This document shows, in pieces, positions 45,060-53,895 of a stretch of DNA of 64,000 bases. The stretch is from the NCBI RefSeq assembly GCF_965196975.1, contig NZ_OZ239981.1, positions 186,001-250,000 on the forward strand, given 5' to 3'. Position 1 is the stretch's first letter; each line of letters opens with the position of its first letter. Position numbers and translations under genes: made by a program. The notes beneath the pieces are model-generated. The model was given only the letters and a program-made list of their open reading frames with translations. It had not been told where the DNA came from and did no database searches. This DNA comes from Endozoicomonas sp965196975. GTDB taxonomy: Bacteria; Pseudomonadota; Gammaproteobacteria; Pseudomonadales; Endozoicomonadaceae.

Positions 45060-45216
45060 CTAGATGCATTCAGTTAATATTTAAAGCCTAGGTAGCTTAA
45101 AATTATCAATTACAGAATAGAATTTAAATATTATTCTTTCATAACGAATACAGATTAAAGATCTCAAAAATAGAGCTAGCCTTGCCTATAAGTCTATGAA
45201 ATGAGAAATTTTTACC

Positions 45217-46200
45217 ATGAACCTTAAGCTTCCAGCTTTATCTTTAATCTCGGTTTTTTTTCTTCTATCAAGCTGTACCACTCAACGTTCCCATAAAATA
45301 AACTCAACTAATTCCGTGCTGATATCAGACTCTATACAACAAAAAATACTGCATTTGATTGACTTAGATAAAGAGGATCATTTAAATCACGAACAGAAAG
45401 CCAGTTTCAAAAAAGAAGTCACAGCACTTTCACAACAAAGAAAGAAGGAATATCCTAAAAACGATGAGACGGCTCGACCGGCAGTGGTTGGCTATCAGCT
45501 GAAATACGAAGAAGCATTAATTAAACAATACCATGACAAAAGCCTGGACAACTGGAAAATCACAGTCGTCTTTATCACCCCAAAAACAATAACACCGCTA
45601 TCAATAGACCCCAATAATAGAGCAACATGGCACGGAGCAATTTCTGAAGAAGTGCAAAATGATCCCGTTAGGCTTCACACCGTATTAGGTCGTTGTACTA
45701 CTGTCCCTCAACTAATACAGCTTGGATCCAATGTTAAGGTTTATTCATTTTATCCTGAATCAGGCTTTCTAAAGCGCCCACCCCTAAACCGGGAAAAATA
45801 TAACGCATTTGTAATGCAAGATAAGACCCATTTTATCAATGCACCAATGAAGCAGATACAAGAGCTAAGGCCAGACGAAGTCGGAGCAATCTACATTATA
45901 CAACCGCCAGGTACGTTTAAAACCAGTGCATCCGAGCATCCTGACATTGAAAACCCCCTTCAAGTGATTGAAGATGAGATATCCCAACTGCAATCAGAGT
46001 ACGGAGCCGACTTAAAAAATCAGGTTTTCATCACCAACATTGGTGCTGGCCAGGCAATTGATGCCAACAAAGCCAACATATTTTCACTCTGCTCCGGCCC
46101 ACTTAGCAGCCCTGATGTACAAGGGTGTTTTGACCTGAGAAAAGACACAATTACCACTGGAATTACAAAACCAGCCTCAAAAGAAGCAGCTAGCGATTAA
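45217..46200 (+). CDS. Hypothetical lipoprotein
   Basis: A 327-residue protein with a lipoprotein signal peptide: LISVFFLLSSC places the lipid-modified cysteine at residue 20. The mature part is mostly hydrophilic, with three further cysteines (GRCTTVPQL, FSLCSGPL, QGCFDL) and no domain I recognise; VGAIYIIQPPGTF and NQVFITNIGAGQAID may be core strands. It lies in an AT-rich stretch next to another unknown gene, with 157 bp between them, so they need not be co-transcribed. Confidence 0.7.
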   Translation: MNLKLPALSLISVFFLLSSCTTQRSHKINSTNSVLISDSIQQKILHLIDLDKEDHLNHEQKASFKKEVTALSQQRKKEYPKNDETARPAVVGYQLKYEEALIKQYHDKSLDNWKITVVFITPKTITPLSIDPNNRATWHGAISEEVQNDPVRLHTVLGRCTTVPQLIQLGSNVKVYSFYPESGFLKRPPLNREKYNAFVMQDKTHFINAPMKQIQELRPDEVGAIYIIQPPGTFKTSASEHPDIENPLQVIEDEISQLQSEYGADLKNQVFITNIGAGQAIDANKANIFSLCSGPLSSPDVQGCFDLRKDTITTGITKPASKEAASD

Positions 46201-46454
46201 ATATTTTTCAAAATGGGGCCAGAAATAGAACCCATTAGCGGCACAACTGCCTCCCACATTCACTTTGGCCGTTGTGCTACCAACATATTGCCCACTTCGC
46301 ACAACCTTCTTCTCTTATCTATCTATAATACTGATTCGATCAATTTAAGTATTTATACCCAAACATACCCATTCATTGACTTTGATCCGATGACAAACAC
46401 ACTCCACATCTCTAGAATTTCGCCCCTTTCCCTAAACAAACTGGCTTAATTATC

Positions 46455-46832
46455 ATGGAAAAAGTGATCGAAACCCCTGACGCTCCTCCAGCGATCGGCC
46501 CATACTCTCAGGGCATGCGCTTTGGCAACCTGGTATTCACATCAGGCCAGCTGCCTATCGATCCGGAAACCGGAGAAGTCTCCGAAGACACCAAAGAGCA
46601 GGCTCATCAGTGTCTGAAAAACCTGAAAGCGGTATTGGAAGCTGCAGGCAGCGGCATGAACCGGGTGAAAAAAGTCACCGTATTCGTTCGTGATATGGAT
46701 GAGTTCAGCAATATCAACGAAGTCTACAAACAGTACTTCAAAGTACCCTTCCCTGCCCGTAGCCTGGTTGAAGTCGCCCGCCTGCCAAAAGATGTGAAAG
46801 TAGAAATTGAAGCCCTGGCTACTGTTGACTAA
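46455..46832 (+). CDS. ridA: RidA-family enamine/imine deaminase
   Basis: A 125-residue protein that hydrolyses reactive enamines formed by PLP enzymes such as threonine dehydratase. APPAIGPYSQGMRFGNLVFTSG and the arginine-containing PARSLVEVARLPKDVKVEIE are the RidA signatures. It stands alone on the plus strand; the usual neighbour spoT is not in the window. Confidence 0.96.
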   Translation: MEKVIETPDAPPAIGPYSQGMRFGNLVFTSGQLPIDPETGEVSEDTKEQAHQCLKNLKAVLEAAGSGMNRVKKVTVFVRDMDEFSNINEVYKQYFKVPFPARSLVEVARLPKDVKVEIEALATVD

Positions 46833-46898
46833 TTCGTTAGACAACGCTTCCTGCAATGGTTCTCCTGCATTAATTGACATCATGAGAACGCATTATTG

Positions 46899-46919
46899 AA
46901 CGGGGGGTTAGCCCCCGTT
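46899..46919. terminator. Hairpin between ridA and the DUF2058 gene
   Basis: AACGGGGG pairs with CCCCCGTT around a five-base loop and overlaps the end of the DUF2058 gene. It has no T run. Confidence 0.4.
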
Positions 46920-47466
46920 ACCACATCAGGTCATCCGGAATCTGATAATCCGCGTACCAATCTTCTTCTTCCTCAGTCAAATCGCCAGACTTATCATTCT
47001 GCATGACAATCGCTTCAGGCTTACGCTCTGCAATCTTACTGGCCACCGGGGCAGGAATAACCAGGAAATCCTCACCCAGAACAGCCAGAGCCAGCAACCC
47101 TCTTTCCAACTTGGTCAGCTGCTCATCAGTAACATACAGTTTCTTAATTTTATTTTCATAAACAAACTTATATTCTGCTTCACCCCCATCACGGGACAAC
47201 CGATTTGTTTCAATCAGCTGACGAACCTGAGCATCCAGCGCCTTACGCTGACGCTCATCCTCAAGCTGTCGATTCCGCTCACGATCTTTCTCAGCCTGAG
47301 CCTGCCTTTCTTTCTCAAGTTCAATACGGCGCTTTTCCTGATCGGTCATTTCACCGGACTTGGCGGCCTGCTTTTTCTTTTTCTTATTACTGGTTTTCGC
47401 CTGTAATGCCTGCTGCTTGGTCGCGAGACCAGCCTTTATCAGCTGATCACGAAGTGATTTACTCAT
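46918..47466 (-). CDS. DUF2058 protein (YaiL-like)
   Basis: A 182-residue, highly charged protein of the DUF2058 family. It opens MSKSLRDQLIKAGLATKQQA, has a lysine-rich stretch (SNKKKKKQAAK), a long charged helix around residues 40-85, a compact YKFVYENKIKKLYVTDEQ core and an acidic tail EEEEDWYADYQIPDDLMW. E. coli YaiL is described as a nucleoid or ribosome-associated factor of unclear role. It follows petC on the same strand, after a hairpin. Confidence 0.87.
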   Translation of the reverse strand: MSKSLRDQLIKAGLATKQQALQAKTSNKKKKKQAAKSGEMTDQEKRRIELEKERQAQAEKDRERNRQLEDERQRKALDAQVRQLIETNRLSRDGGEAEYKFVYENKIKKLYVTDEQLTKLERGLLALAVLGEDFLVIPAPVASKIAERKPEAIVMQNDKSGDLTEEEEDWYADYQIPDDLMW

Positions 47467-47576
47467 AGTCTTAAATACCAGAGGGAGATACAGAAAACTG
47501 GAATCTTAGCAATCCCTTCTACTGACAGCCAGAGATGAAACTAAGCAAAGGATTTTTTTACAACCACAAAACGCAT

Positions 47577-47610
47577 AAAGCCCACAAAGAAGAAGCTTCT
47601 TGTGGGCTTT
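47577..47610 (-). terminator. Terminator downstream of petABC
   Basis: An 11-bp stem (AAAGCCCACAA with TTGTGGGCTTT) plus inner pairing lies 34 bp after the petC stop. Confidence 0.6.
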
Positions 47611-47643
47611 ATAATTTAGACAGCCGATGACGGCGACTATTAA

Positions 47644-48420
47644 TTAATGAACATCCTTCCAGAATTCGCGCTTGAGCAGATAGGCAAACACAAGGAATAC
47701 CGCCAGGAACAGGAATACATAAATACCCAGCTGCTTACGTTGCTCTTGCATTGGCTCCGCAGAATATGCAAGGAAGTTGGTCAGATCATAGGCCATTTGA
47801 TCGTATTCAGCTGGCGTCATACTCCCCTTGCGCTCAGGATCAATCGTCAGGCCACAGATTTTGTCTCCGGTCAGCGGGTCACGAGCCGTTGGGTCTGTAT
47901 CACCACAATTGTCGATTTGCACCCCCTGAAGCTCCAGAAGCACATGAGGCATACCAACATCCGGGAAGACCTTATTATTCACCCCATAAGGGCGGCTTGG
48001 GTCTTCATAAAAAGTTCTGAGGTAGGTATACAACCAGTCAGGCCCACCTTTAACACGGGACACCAGCGTCAGGTCTGGAGGCGCCGCACCAAACCAGACT
48101 TTTGCCTCCTTTGGATCCATACTGTTGTGCATCAAGTCACCAATCTTGGCCGACTTATCAAATACCAGATTTTCCATCATCAGATCATGAGGAATACCCA
48201 GATCGTCCGCTACACGCTCATAGCGCTGGTACTGGGTGGCATGGCAGCCTGCACAAAAGTTCTGGTAATATTTCGCCCCCCGTTGCAGTGAAGCCTTGTC
48301 AGAAGGATCCACATTGGCCTCATCAAGAGGGTAGCCCCCACCGGCTGCTGCTGCTGCTGCCAACGATGAAAACAGCACCGAAACCAGAAACAACTTAATG
48401 GTCAGTATTATTCTTTTCAT
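47644..48420 (-). CDS. petC: Cytochrome c1 of the bc1 complex
   Basis: A 258-residue membrane-anchored c-type cytochrome that takes electrons from the Rieske protein. It has a signal peptide (IILTIKLFLVSVLFSSLAAA), the heme site FCAGCH, the axial methionine in PDVGMPHVL and a C-terminal membrane anchor (LGIYVFLFLAVFLVFAYLL). The frame extends 31 codons upstream, but the ATG at 48420 overlaps the petB stop (TAATG), with GGAGAGGG just upstream, so coupled translation is expected. Confidence 0.96.
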   Translation of the reverse strand: MKRIILTIKLFLVSVLFSSLAAAAAAGGGYPLDEANVDPSDKASLQRGAKYYQNFCAGCHATQYQRYERVADDLGIPHDLMMENLVFDKSAKIGDLMHNSMDPKEAKVWFGAAPPDLTLVSRVKGGPDWLYTYLRTFYEDPSRPYGVNNKVFPDVGMPHVLLELQGVQIDNCGDTDPTARDPLTGDKICGLTIDPERKGSMTPAEYDQMAYDLTNFLAYSAEPMQEQRKQLGIYVFLFLAVFLVFAYLLKREFWKDVH

Positions 48421-49655
48421 TAGCCGGTCACCCTCTCCGGTACAGGTTTGGTCTTCTCCCATCGAGTGTAGAAAGGCATCAACAGGAAGAACGCAAAGTA
48501 AATCAGCGTACAAATCTGGGCAATGAGCGTGTAAGTCTCAGTAGCCGGCTGCGTTCCAAGCCAAGTCAGTAGAATAAAGACAAAGGCAAACACCACAATG
48601 CTGGTTCTGCTGATAATACCCTTATAGCGCCATGATCTAACCGGGCTGCGATCCAGCCATGGCAGAACAAAGAGAATAGCAATTGCACCACCCATGGCTA
48701 TCACACCACCCAGCTTGGAGTCGATTGGCCCAATATCAAAGGTAATCGCCCGGAGGATGGAGTAGAACGCCCCAAAATACCATACTGGTGCAATATGCTC
48801 TGGCGTCTTCAGGCCGTTAGCCGGTTCAAAGTTGGCATGCTCAAGGAAAAACCCGCCCATCTCAGGGAAGAAGAAAATAATTCCACAGAAGACGAACAGG
48901 AAGACCACAACACCCACAATATCTTTAACGGTGTAGTAGGGGTGGAAAGCGATACCATCGAGAGGCACACCGTCAGGCCCTTTATTTTTCTTGATTTCAA
49001 TACCATCCGGATTGTTTGAGCCGACTTCATGCAGCGCCAGGATATGCAGAACAACCAGGCCGAGAATAACGATCGGTAGCGCTATGACATGCAGCGCAAA
49101 GAAGCGGTTAAGGGTAATACCGGAGATCAGGAAGTCACCACGAATCCACTGTTGAAGATCCGGACCAATAACCGGAATAGCTCCAAACAGGGAAATAATA
49201 ACCTGGGCACCCCAGTAGGACATCTGCCCCCAGGGCAACAGGTAACCCATAAAGGCCTCCCCCATCAGCGCCAGGTAGATTGCCATACCAAAGATCCAGA
49301 TCAACTCCCGTGGAGCTTTGTAGGATCCATAGAGAAGACCACGAAACATGTGGAAGTAAATAACCACAAAGAACATGGATGCGCCGGTAGAATGCATATA
49401 GCGGATCAACCAGCCATATTCCACATCCCGCATGATGTACTCAACAGAAGCAAAAGCCGCTTCAGCACTGGGCACATAACTCATGGTCAGCCAGATACCG
49501 GTCAGGATCTGGTTAACCAGGACCAGCAGGGCCAAAGAACCAAAAAAATACCAGAAGTTGAAATTTTTGGACGCATAATATTTGCTGAGATGCTTCTCCC
49601 ACGCCTGGGTGACGGGAAGTCGGGCATCAACCCAATCCATTATTTTATTTCCCAT
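48420..49655 (-). CDS. petB: Cytochrome b of the bc1 complex
   Basis: A 411-residue integral membrane protein carrying the two b hemes that oxidise and reduce quinone. Heme-ligating histidines lie in YMHSTGASMFFVVIYFHMF and RFFALHVIALPIV ... VVLHILALHE. The quinol-site motif is PVWY in place of PEWY, a variant I believe occurs in other gammaproteobacteria. The ATG at 49655 has GGAG eight bases upstream and overlaps the petA stop (TGATG). Confidence 0.96.
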   Translation of the reverse strand: MGNKIMDWVDARLPVTQAWEKHLSKYYASKNFNFWYFFGSLALLVLVNQILTGIWLTMSYVPSAEAAFASVEYIMRDVEYGWLIRYMHSTGASMFFVVIYFHMFRGLLYGSYKAPRELIWIFGMAIYLALMGEAFMGYLLPWGQMSYWGAQVIISLFGAIPVIGPDLQQWIRGDFLISGITLNRFFALHVIALPIVILGLVVLHILALHEVGSNNPDGIEIKKNKGPDGVPLDGIAFHPYYTVKDIVGVVVFLFVFCGIIFFFPEMGGFFLEHANFEPANGLKTPEHIAPVWYFGAFYSILRAITFDIGPIDSKLGGVIAMGGAIAILFVLPWLDRSPVRSWRYKGIISRTSIVVFAFVFILLTWLGTQPATETYTLIAQICTLIYFAFFLLMPFYTRWEKTKPVPERVTG

Positions 49656-50248
49656 CACGCATTCTCCTCATCTTTACCGATAATCAGAATATCATCGCCT
49701 TCAAAGGAGTAAGGTGGCACGACCAGATTCGTTGGGGCGGGCACTCCTTTATACACACGACCAGCCAGATCGAATCGCGAACCATGACAGGGGCAGAAAT
49801 ACCCACCCTTCCAGTTGGCATCAAACTCCATGGGTTTGACTTCCGGCAGATATTTTGGAGAACACCCAAGGTGGGTACACAAACCGACCAGTACTAAAAC
49901 GTCTTCCGTGCGTGAACGGTAAGGATTGGTGGCATACTCAGGCTGATCCGAGTTTTCGGATTTAGGGTCGCGCAAACGACCATCCTGTGATGGCAGTTCA
50001 TTAAGCATGTCTTTGGTACGGCGCAGTACAAAGACTGGTTTACCCCGCCATTCATAGACAACCTGCTGACCAGGTTCCAGCTTACTTAAATTGACTTTGA
50101 CAGGTGCACCGGCAGCTTTTGCTTTTGCACTCGGGTTCCACGACTTCAGAAAAGGCGTAGCAACCCCTACAGCCCCGGCAGCCCCCACCACCGAAGTCGC
50201 TGCCACGAGAAAGCGGCGCCGGCCTTTGTTTACGCCGTTGTCACTCAT
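49655..50248 (-). CDS. petA: Rieske iron-sulfur protein of the bc1 complex
   Basis: A 197-residue protein with the 2Fe-2S ligands in CTHLGCSP and CPCHGSRFD. The N-terminus has a twin-arginine-like KGRRRFLVAATSVVGAAGA that serves as Tat signal and membrane anchor. It is the first gene of petABC, following rplM-rpsI on the same strand as in many gammaproteobacteria, separated by about 575 bp with two terminator hairpins. Confidence 0.96.
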   Translation of the reverse strand: MSDNGVNKGRRRFLVAATSVVGAAGAVGVATPFLKSWNPSAKAKAAGAPVKVNLSKLEPGQQVVYEWRGKPVFVLRRTKDMLNELPSQDGRLRDPKSENSDQPEYATNPYRSRTEDVLVLVGLCTHLGCSPKYLPEVKPMEFDANWKGGYFCPCHGSRFDLAGRVYKGVPAPTNLVVPPYSFEGDDILIIGKDEENA

Positions 50249-50663
50249 TAACCTACTCTCCCCATCCGGGCTGAATGCCCAATGACTTCTTTTTGTTCAT
50301 GGGTGTGATAACTGAGGTCTCCTCAGACCCCCAGCCAGGAACTCAGTAAACTTCCAATCGATTATTAAACCGGCTTTCCGTTTTTGAACCCCAAACTTTA
50401 TTATTGGCAGGATGCCGTCTATCACAGTCCGTTCATCACAAAACCAAACAAAAGACATCAGACATGATAACAGATTTACTTCTGAAACAGGGCTTTTGTT
50501 AAGCCGTCTCACAAAAAGATAGACTCAAAAGCTCTCTCGCAGAACCACCTGCACCCTAAAAGGGCAACACTGACAGCTGCAATCAACCCCCAACAATAAA
50601 GCCGCATCGCATTATACTTACCCACATAAGCGGCAGTGCGTAATGATACTGGTTTTAGCGCAT
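50249..50663. other. petA upstream region
   Basis: About 415 bp with no convincing gene; it should hold the petABC promoter. No clear sigma-70 pair was picked out. Confidence 0.4.
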
Positions 50664-50694
50664 AAAAAAAATGCCCATAGAGAAAACAGGGCAT
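50664..50694 (-). terminator. Second terminator hairpin after rpsI
   Basis: On the minus strand ATGCCC pairs with GGGCAT and eight Ts follow. It backs up the nearer hairpin at 50722. Confidence 0.65.
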
Positions 50695-50721
50695 ACGTTT
50701 TTTAACAAATTCTTCAGACAT

Positions 50722-50768
50722 AAAAAAACTTCCCGATACGCTCTCCCGAAAGAGGCATAAAGGGAAGT
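50722..50768 (-). terminator. Rho-independent terminator after rpsI
   Basis: On the minus strand ACTTCCC pairs with GGGAAGT at the base of a long hairpin and seven Ts follow. Confidence 0.7.
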
Positions 50769-50823
50769 TTTCCAGTAGTCCAACAGCCTGCTGGAAAAAC
50801 CGGCAGACTGTTTGAGCACAATA

Positions 50824-51216
50824 TCAGCGCTTGGAGAACTGTGGACGCTTACGAGCTTTACGCAGACCCACTTTCTTACGCTCAACTTCACGAGCGTCAC
50901 GGGTAACGTAGCCAGCCTTACGCAGAGGAGAGCGCAGAGTCTCATCGTACTGCATCAGCGCGCGGGTGATACCGTGACGGATAGCACCAGCCTGACCAGA
51001 ACCGCCGCCACCAGATACAGTGATCTTGATGTCGAACTTTTCAGTCAGCTCAGTCAGTTCCAGTGGCTGACGAACTACCATTCGAGCAGTTTCACGACCG
51101 AAGTATTCATCAAGAGTACGGCCATTGACAGTAATACTGCCAGAACCAGCTCTCAGAAAAACACGTGCGGTTGAGGACTTACGACGTCCAGTTCCGTAGT
51201 ATTGAGTTACAGACAT
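50824..51216 (-). CDS. rpsI: 30S ribosomal protein S9
   Basis: A 130-residue ribosomal protein. QYYGTGRRKSSTARVFLRAG at the start, the GQAGAIRHGITRALM middle and the RKARKRPQFSKR tail, which reaches the P-site tRNA, are all typical. The ATG at 51216 has AGGGG five bases upstream; a GTG two codons earlier is less likely. It lies 12 bp after rplM as second gene of the usual L13-S9 operon. Confidence 0.98.
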   Translation of the reverse strand: MSVTQYYGTGRRKSSTARVFLRAGSGSITVNGRTLDEYFGRETARMVVRQPLELTELTEKFDIKITVSGGGGSGQAGAIRHGITRALMQYDETLRSPLRKAGYVTRDAREVERKKVGLRKARKRPQFSKR

Positions 51217-51228
51217 AACCACCCCTGA

Positions 51229-51657
51229 TTAGATTTCCAGTTGCTGAGGCTGCTGAGCAGCATGTGGGTGCTCGCTTCCAGCATAAACCTTCAGCTTGCT
51301 GTACATGGCACGACCCAGAGCATTCTTGGGCAGCATCCCCTTAACAGCCAGTTCGATTACCAGCTCAGGCTTGTGTCCGATCAGCTTATCAAAGCTCATG
51401 GACTTCAGGCCGCCGATGTAACCGGTGTGGCGGTGGTACATCTTGTCAGTAGACTTACGTCCGGTAACACGTACTTTCTCGGCGTTTACTACAACGATGT
51501 AATCGCCAGTATCCACATGAGGAGTGAACTCCGGCTTATGCTTGCCGCGCAGACGCAGAGCGATTTCTGTTGCCAGACGACCCAGCGTTTTGCCTTCGGC
51601 ATCAACTACGAACCAGTCACGTTTTACGGTTTCTGGCTTAGCACTAAAAGTTTTCAT
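51229..51657 (-). CDS. rplM: 50S ribosomal protein L13
   Basis: A 142-residue ribosomal protein from the ATG at 51657 (MKTFSAKPETVKRDWFVVDA), preceded by GAGGCG. The blocks DYIVVVNAEKVRVTGRK, HTGYIGGLK and MLPKNALGRAMYSKLKVY are diagnostic. The frame is open further upstream but would add 42 residues not found in L13. Confidence 0.98.
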   Translation of the reverse strand: MKTFSAKPETVKRDWFVVDAEGKTLGRLATEIALRLRGKHKPEFTPHVDTGDYIVVVNAEKVRVTGRKSTDKMYHRHTGYIGGLKSMSFDKLIGHKPELVIELAVKGMLPKNALGRAMYSKLKVYAGSEHPHAAQQPQQLEI

Positions 51658-52080
51658 TAAATTCGCCTCTATGATACCGCTGACGCGATACCTGTTCCTA
51701 CATGGCCGTTCCCTGCTGGGCAAGAGCCAGGCTAATAGCCCCAGATCAGCAATACCGGCCTGTTCAAAACATTGGGCGCTCAATCGGGAAACGGGAGCGG
51801 TATTATACCGTTTGGCAAGAGGAAATAAAGCCCTTTACTCAAGAACCTTACCAAATCAGACATGCCGCCTCTTCGAAAACTAATGGCTTATCTCCCCATA
51901 ACAGCCCACCACCATCGCCAGAGCAACACATGCCAAGCAAAAGCATCGTTCAAAAAGGAAAGAAAGTGGCCAAAGGTCGCGCCTAAAAACCGAACAGCAC
52001 AAAGCCACACCAGCCAGAACCGGTTTATTGAGATACAGGGCTTAACGGTAAATCAATAATTGGTACCATGGAACAACATG
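51658..52080. other. rplM upstream region
   Basis: About 420 bp with only short shadow ORFs. It should contain the promoter and leader of the rplM-rpsI operon. Confidence 0.4.
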
Positions 52081-52407
52081 TCACTCCACCTCCTCAGAAG
52101 ACCTCAAAGTATTTAATAAATGACTCCCCTGAAAAAGCGGATTAAACTGAAGCTCGTTTGGAAATACCTCCCTTATTAATGATTGAAGCTCTCCAGTCCG
52201 AATTTCAACCCCAAGAAGCAGCAAGCCAAAGAATATTGCAGAGTAATTTCTATAGCGCGCATTCACCACCAGACCTAAAGACAAGAGAGAAAATACGCCA
52301 AACGTTGATGCCCTGCTAATAAACCATTCTTTTTGATCGCTATGGTAGCCAGTTACCATCCGAATCGGGGGCTGTGTTCTATCATTATTGACAAAACGAA
52401 ACCCAAC
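52081..52407 (-). pseudogene. 3' fragment of a membrane-protein gene, cut by ISKra4 copy 4
   Basis: The frame is open from the IS edge at 52407 to a TGA at 52081, about 108 residues. It reads VGFRFVNNDRTQPPIRM, then a hydrophobic pair of segments (STFGVFSLLSLGLVV and YSAIFFGLLLLGVEI), and ends TLRSSEEVE. No start codon with a ribosome-binding site is near the IS edge, so the 5' part is missing. Its orientation is the one expected if it were the other half of the broken gene at 22017-22239 before an inversion. Confidence 0.6.
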
Positions 52408-53798
52408 GGGTGCTCTCTCAATTTGATAACTGACTCATAGGTTAGCTTCAACCTTTCCAGTCATGAACTCAGACCAAAGTTGTTCCCAGCGCCCCTTACT
52501 CTGGATCAGTGCTCTTGTTGTCAAAAGCACTTCCGCTCCTGTTGCTTTCCACCTCATTCCAGAACCACATAATCGTTGCTTTACCAGAGTCTTACAAGCC
52601 GCTTCAGTAACTCCTGAACCTATTGGCCAATGGCGTTTAAGCGCCTGATGATAATTCATTAACTGGTGATTGTTTGTAAAATAGCTCACAGCTTTGTAGC
52701 GCTTCTCTGTCAGTGCGATTGTCTTTTTCGGGAGCTCGGCTGATTCAATTTCCTGAAGGATTTTTTTGGCTGCTCCACGCTTGTTTTTCAAACTATGTAG
52801 CCTGTCTTCAAGCCACTGGTGTCGCTTCGCCTTACTGGTTGGAAACAGTGCTTCCGCTGCTCCAGCTAAATATTCAGATGCATGATAAAAATCGAGTATC
52901 TGCCCAGAGGTATGTTGTTTCAAATAACTCCAGTTTTCTCTAGCCCCGTCAGCTACCCCGATGTATGTGGCATTTGGGTAGAGTCGTTTTAGATCTGCAA
53001 TCTCCTCGTCGAGCTTGCTCATAAAGCTTTGTTTACCATACTCTGGCGAACTGGCTGTATATATCGTGTGGAGCCTGTCTCCATCTGCAGAATATAGGCT
53101 CAATGTCCCACACATGGCTTCCCTCCAGCCTTCTTCACAAAGCAGCATGCAGGTTCCATCCAGACCAATGGCTATTGTTTCAACAGGCTCTTTTAGTGGA
53201 GGAAGGTGGTAGTGAGTGTCTTGCTGGTCTTCAATTAATGCACCTACTCTGTCCGATAAATGCTTGATATAAGAATTTGAAAGCGTCCTTTGATGGTTGG
53301 TCTCAAAATCTTCTTTTACCGCAGGCGCTGGCATCTGGCTGTATTTCCAGGCGATAGACTTGGCAAATTTGGGGGTAGCTGAACCAATAATACCGGCACG
53401 AAGATCAAGTGCTGCCAGAGTACTGCCACCTCTGACACCCTGATATACGGAGCGCTCCAAAGGTATACGACCGTATAAGGTTTCATAGTGCTTAAGAACC
53501 TTTCCTTTGTAGTTCCACTTCTGCTGATTAACGACGATAGGTTCTTTATTGGGTGATTCAAATAGCCCCAATAACTCTTTTGTTCCAAGCTGCCCGGCTT
53601 CATTGAGTGCACGCTGTAAACTATCTTCAAGATTCAGCATGTTGCCTGAATCTATAGAAACTTCAATTTGCAAAACGATGCTTTTGGTAGAGCTGGAAAT
53701 AACAGAAGCGGGCATGACAGTTAACTATTATGAGTGGTGTTCCCATAGTAGCTGTGAAAATAGAGCACTATTGTTTCAATCATTCAGAGAGAGCACCC
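52408..53798 (-). mobile_element. ISKra4-family insertion sequence, copy 4 (1,391 bp)
   Basis: Intact ends and length. Flanks are AACCCAAC (left) and GCTGTAGG (right), so there is no target duplication. GCTGTAGG is the reverse complement of the right flank of copy 2. The element ends 97 bp before the gapA start codon. Confidence 0.94.
52435..53715 (-). CDS. ISKra4-family transposase (copy 4)
   Basis: An intact 426-residue transposase identical to copies 1 and 3, on the minus strand. It keeps the DDE blocks GLDGTCM, VADGAREN and GSGVTEAACK. Its opposite orientation to copy 2 makes the pair a substrate for inversion by homologous recombination. Confidence 0.9.
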   Translation of the reverse strand: MPASVISSSTKSIVLQIEVSIDSGNMLNLEDSLQRALNEAGQLGTKELLGLFESPNKEPIVVNQQKWNYKGKVLKHYETLYGRIPLERSVYQGVRGGSTLAALDLRAGIIGSATPKFAKSIAWKYSQMPAPAVKEDFETNHQRTLSNSYIKHLSDRVGALIEDQQDTHYHLPPLKEPVETIAIGLDGTCMLLCEEGWREAMCGTLSLYSADGDRLHTIYTASSPEYGKQSFMSKLDEEIADLKRLYPNATYIGVADGARENWSYLKQHTSGQILDFYHASEYLAGAAEALFPTSKAKRHQWLEDRLHSLKNKRGAAKKILQEIESAELPKKTIALTEKRYKAVSYFTNNHQLMNYHQALKRHWPIGSGVTEAACKTLVKQRLCGSGMRWKATGAEVLLTTRALIQSKGRWEQLWSEFMTGKVEANL

Positions 53799-53895
53799 GC
53801 TGTAGGTGTTTTTACTGTGCTGCATTCGCTAATGAAATCCTTTTTACTAGAGACAGGGCGGTAATTCCGCTTTGATTAACGGTATTGGAGACATC

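Noticed and set aside
46213..46449. 78-codon ORF before ridA
   Set aside because: Composition is not protein-like and there is no homology signal or good start; it fills the gap before ridA by chance.
51784..52080. Short ORFs upstream of rplM
   Set aside because: They overlap each other in different frames, lack ribosome-binding sites and show no conserved content.
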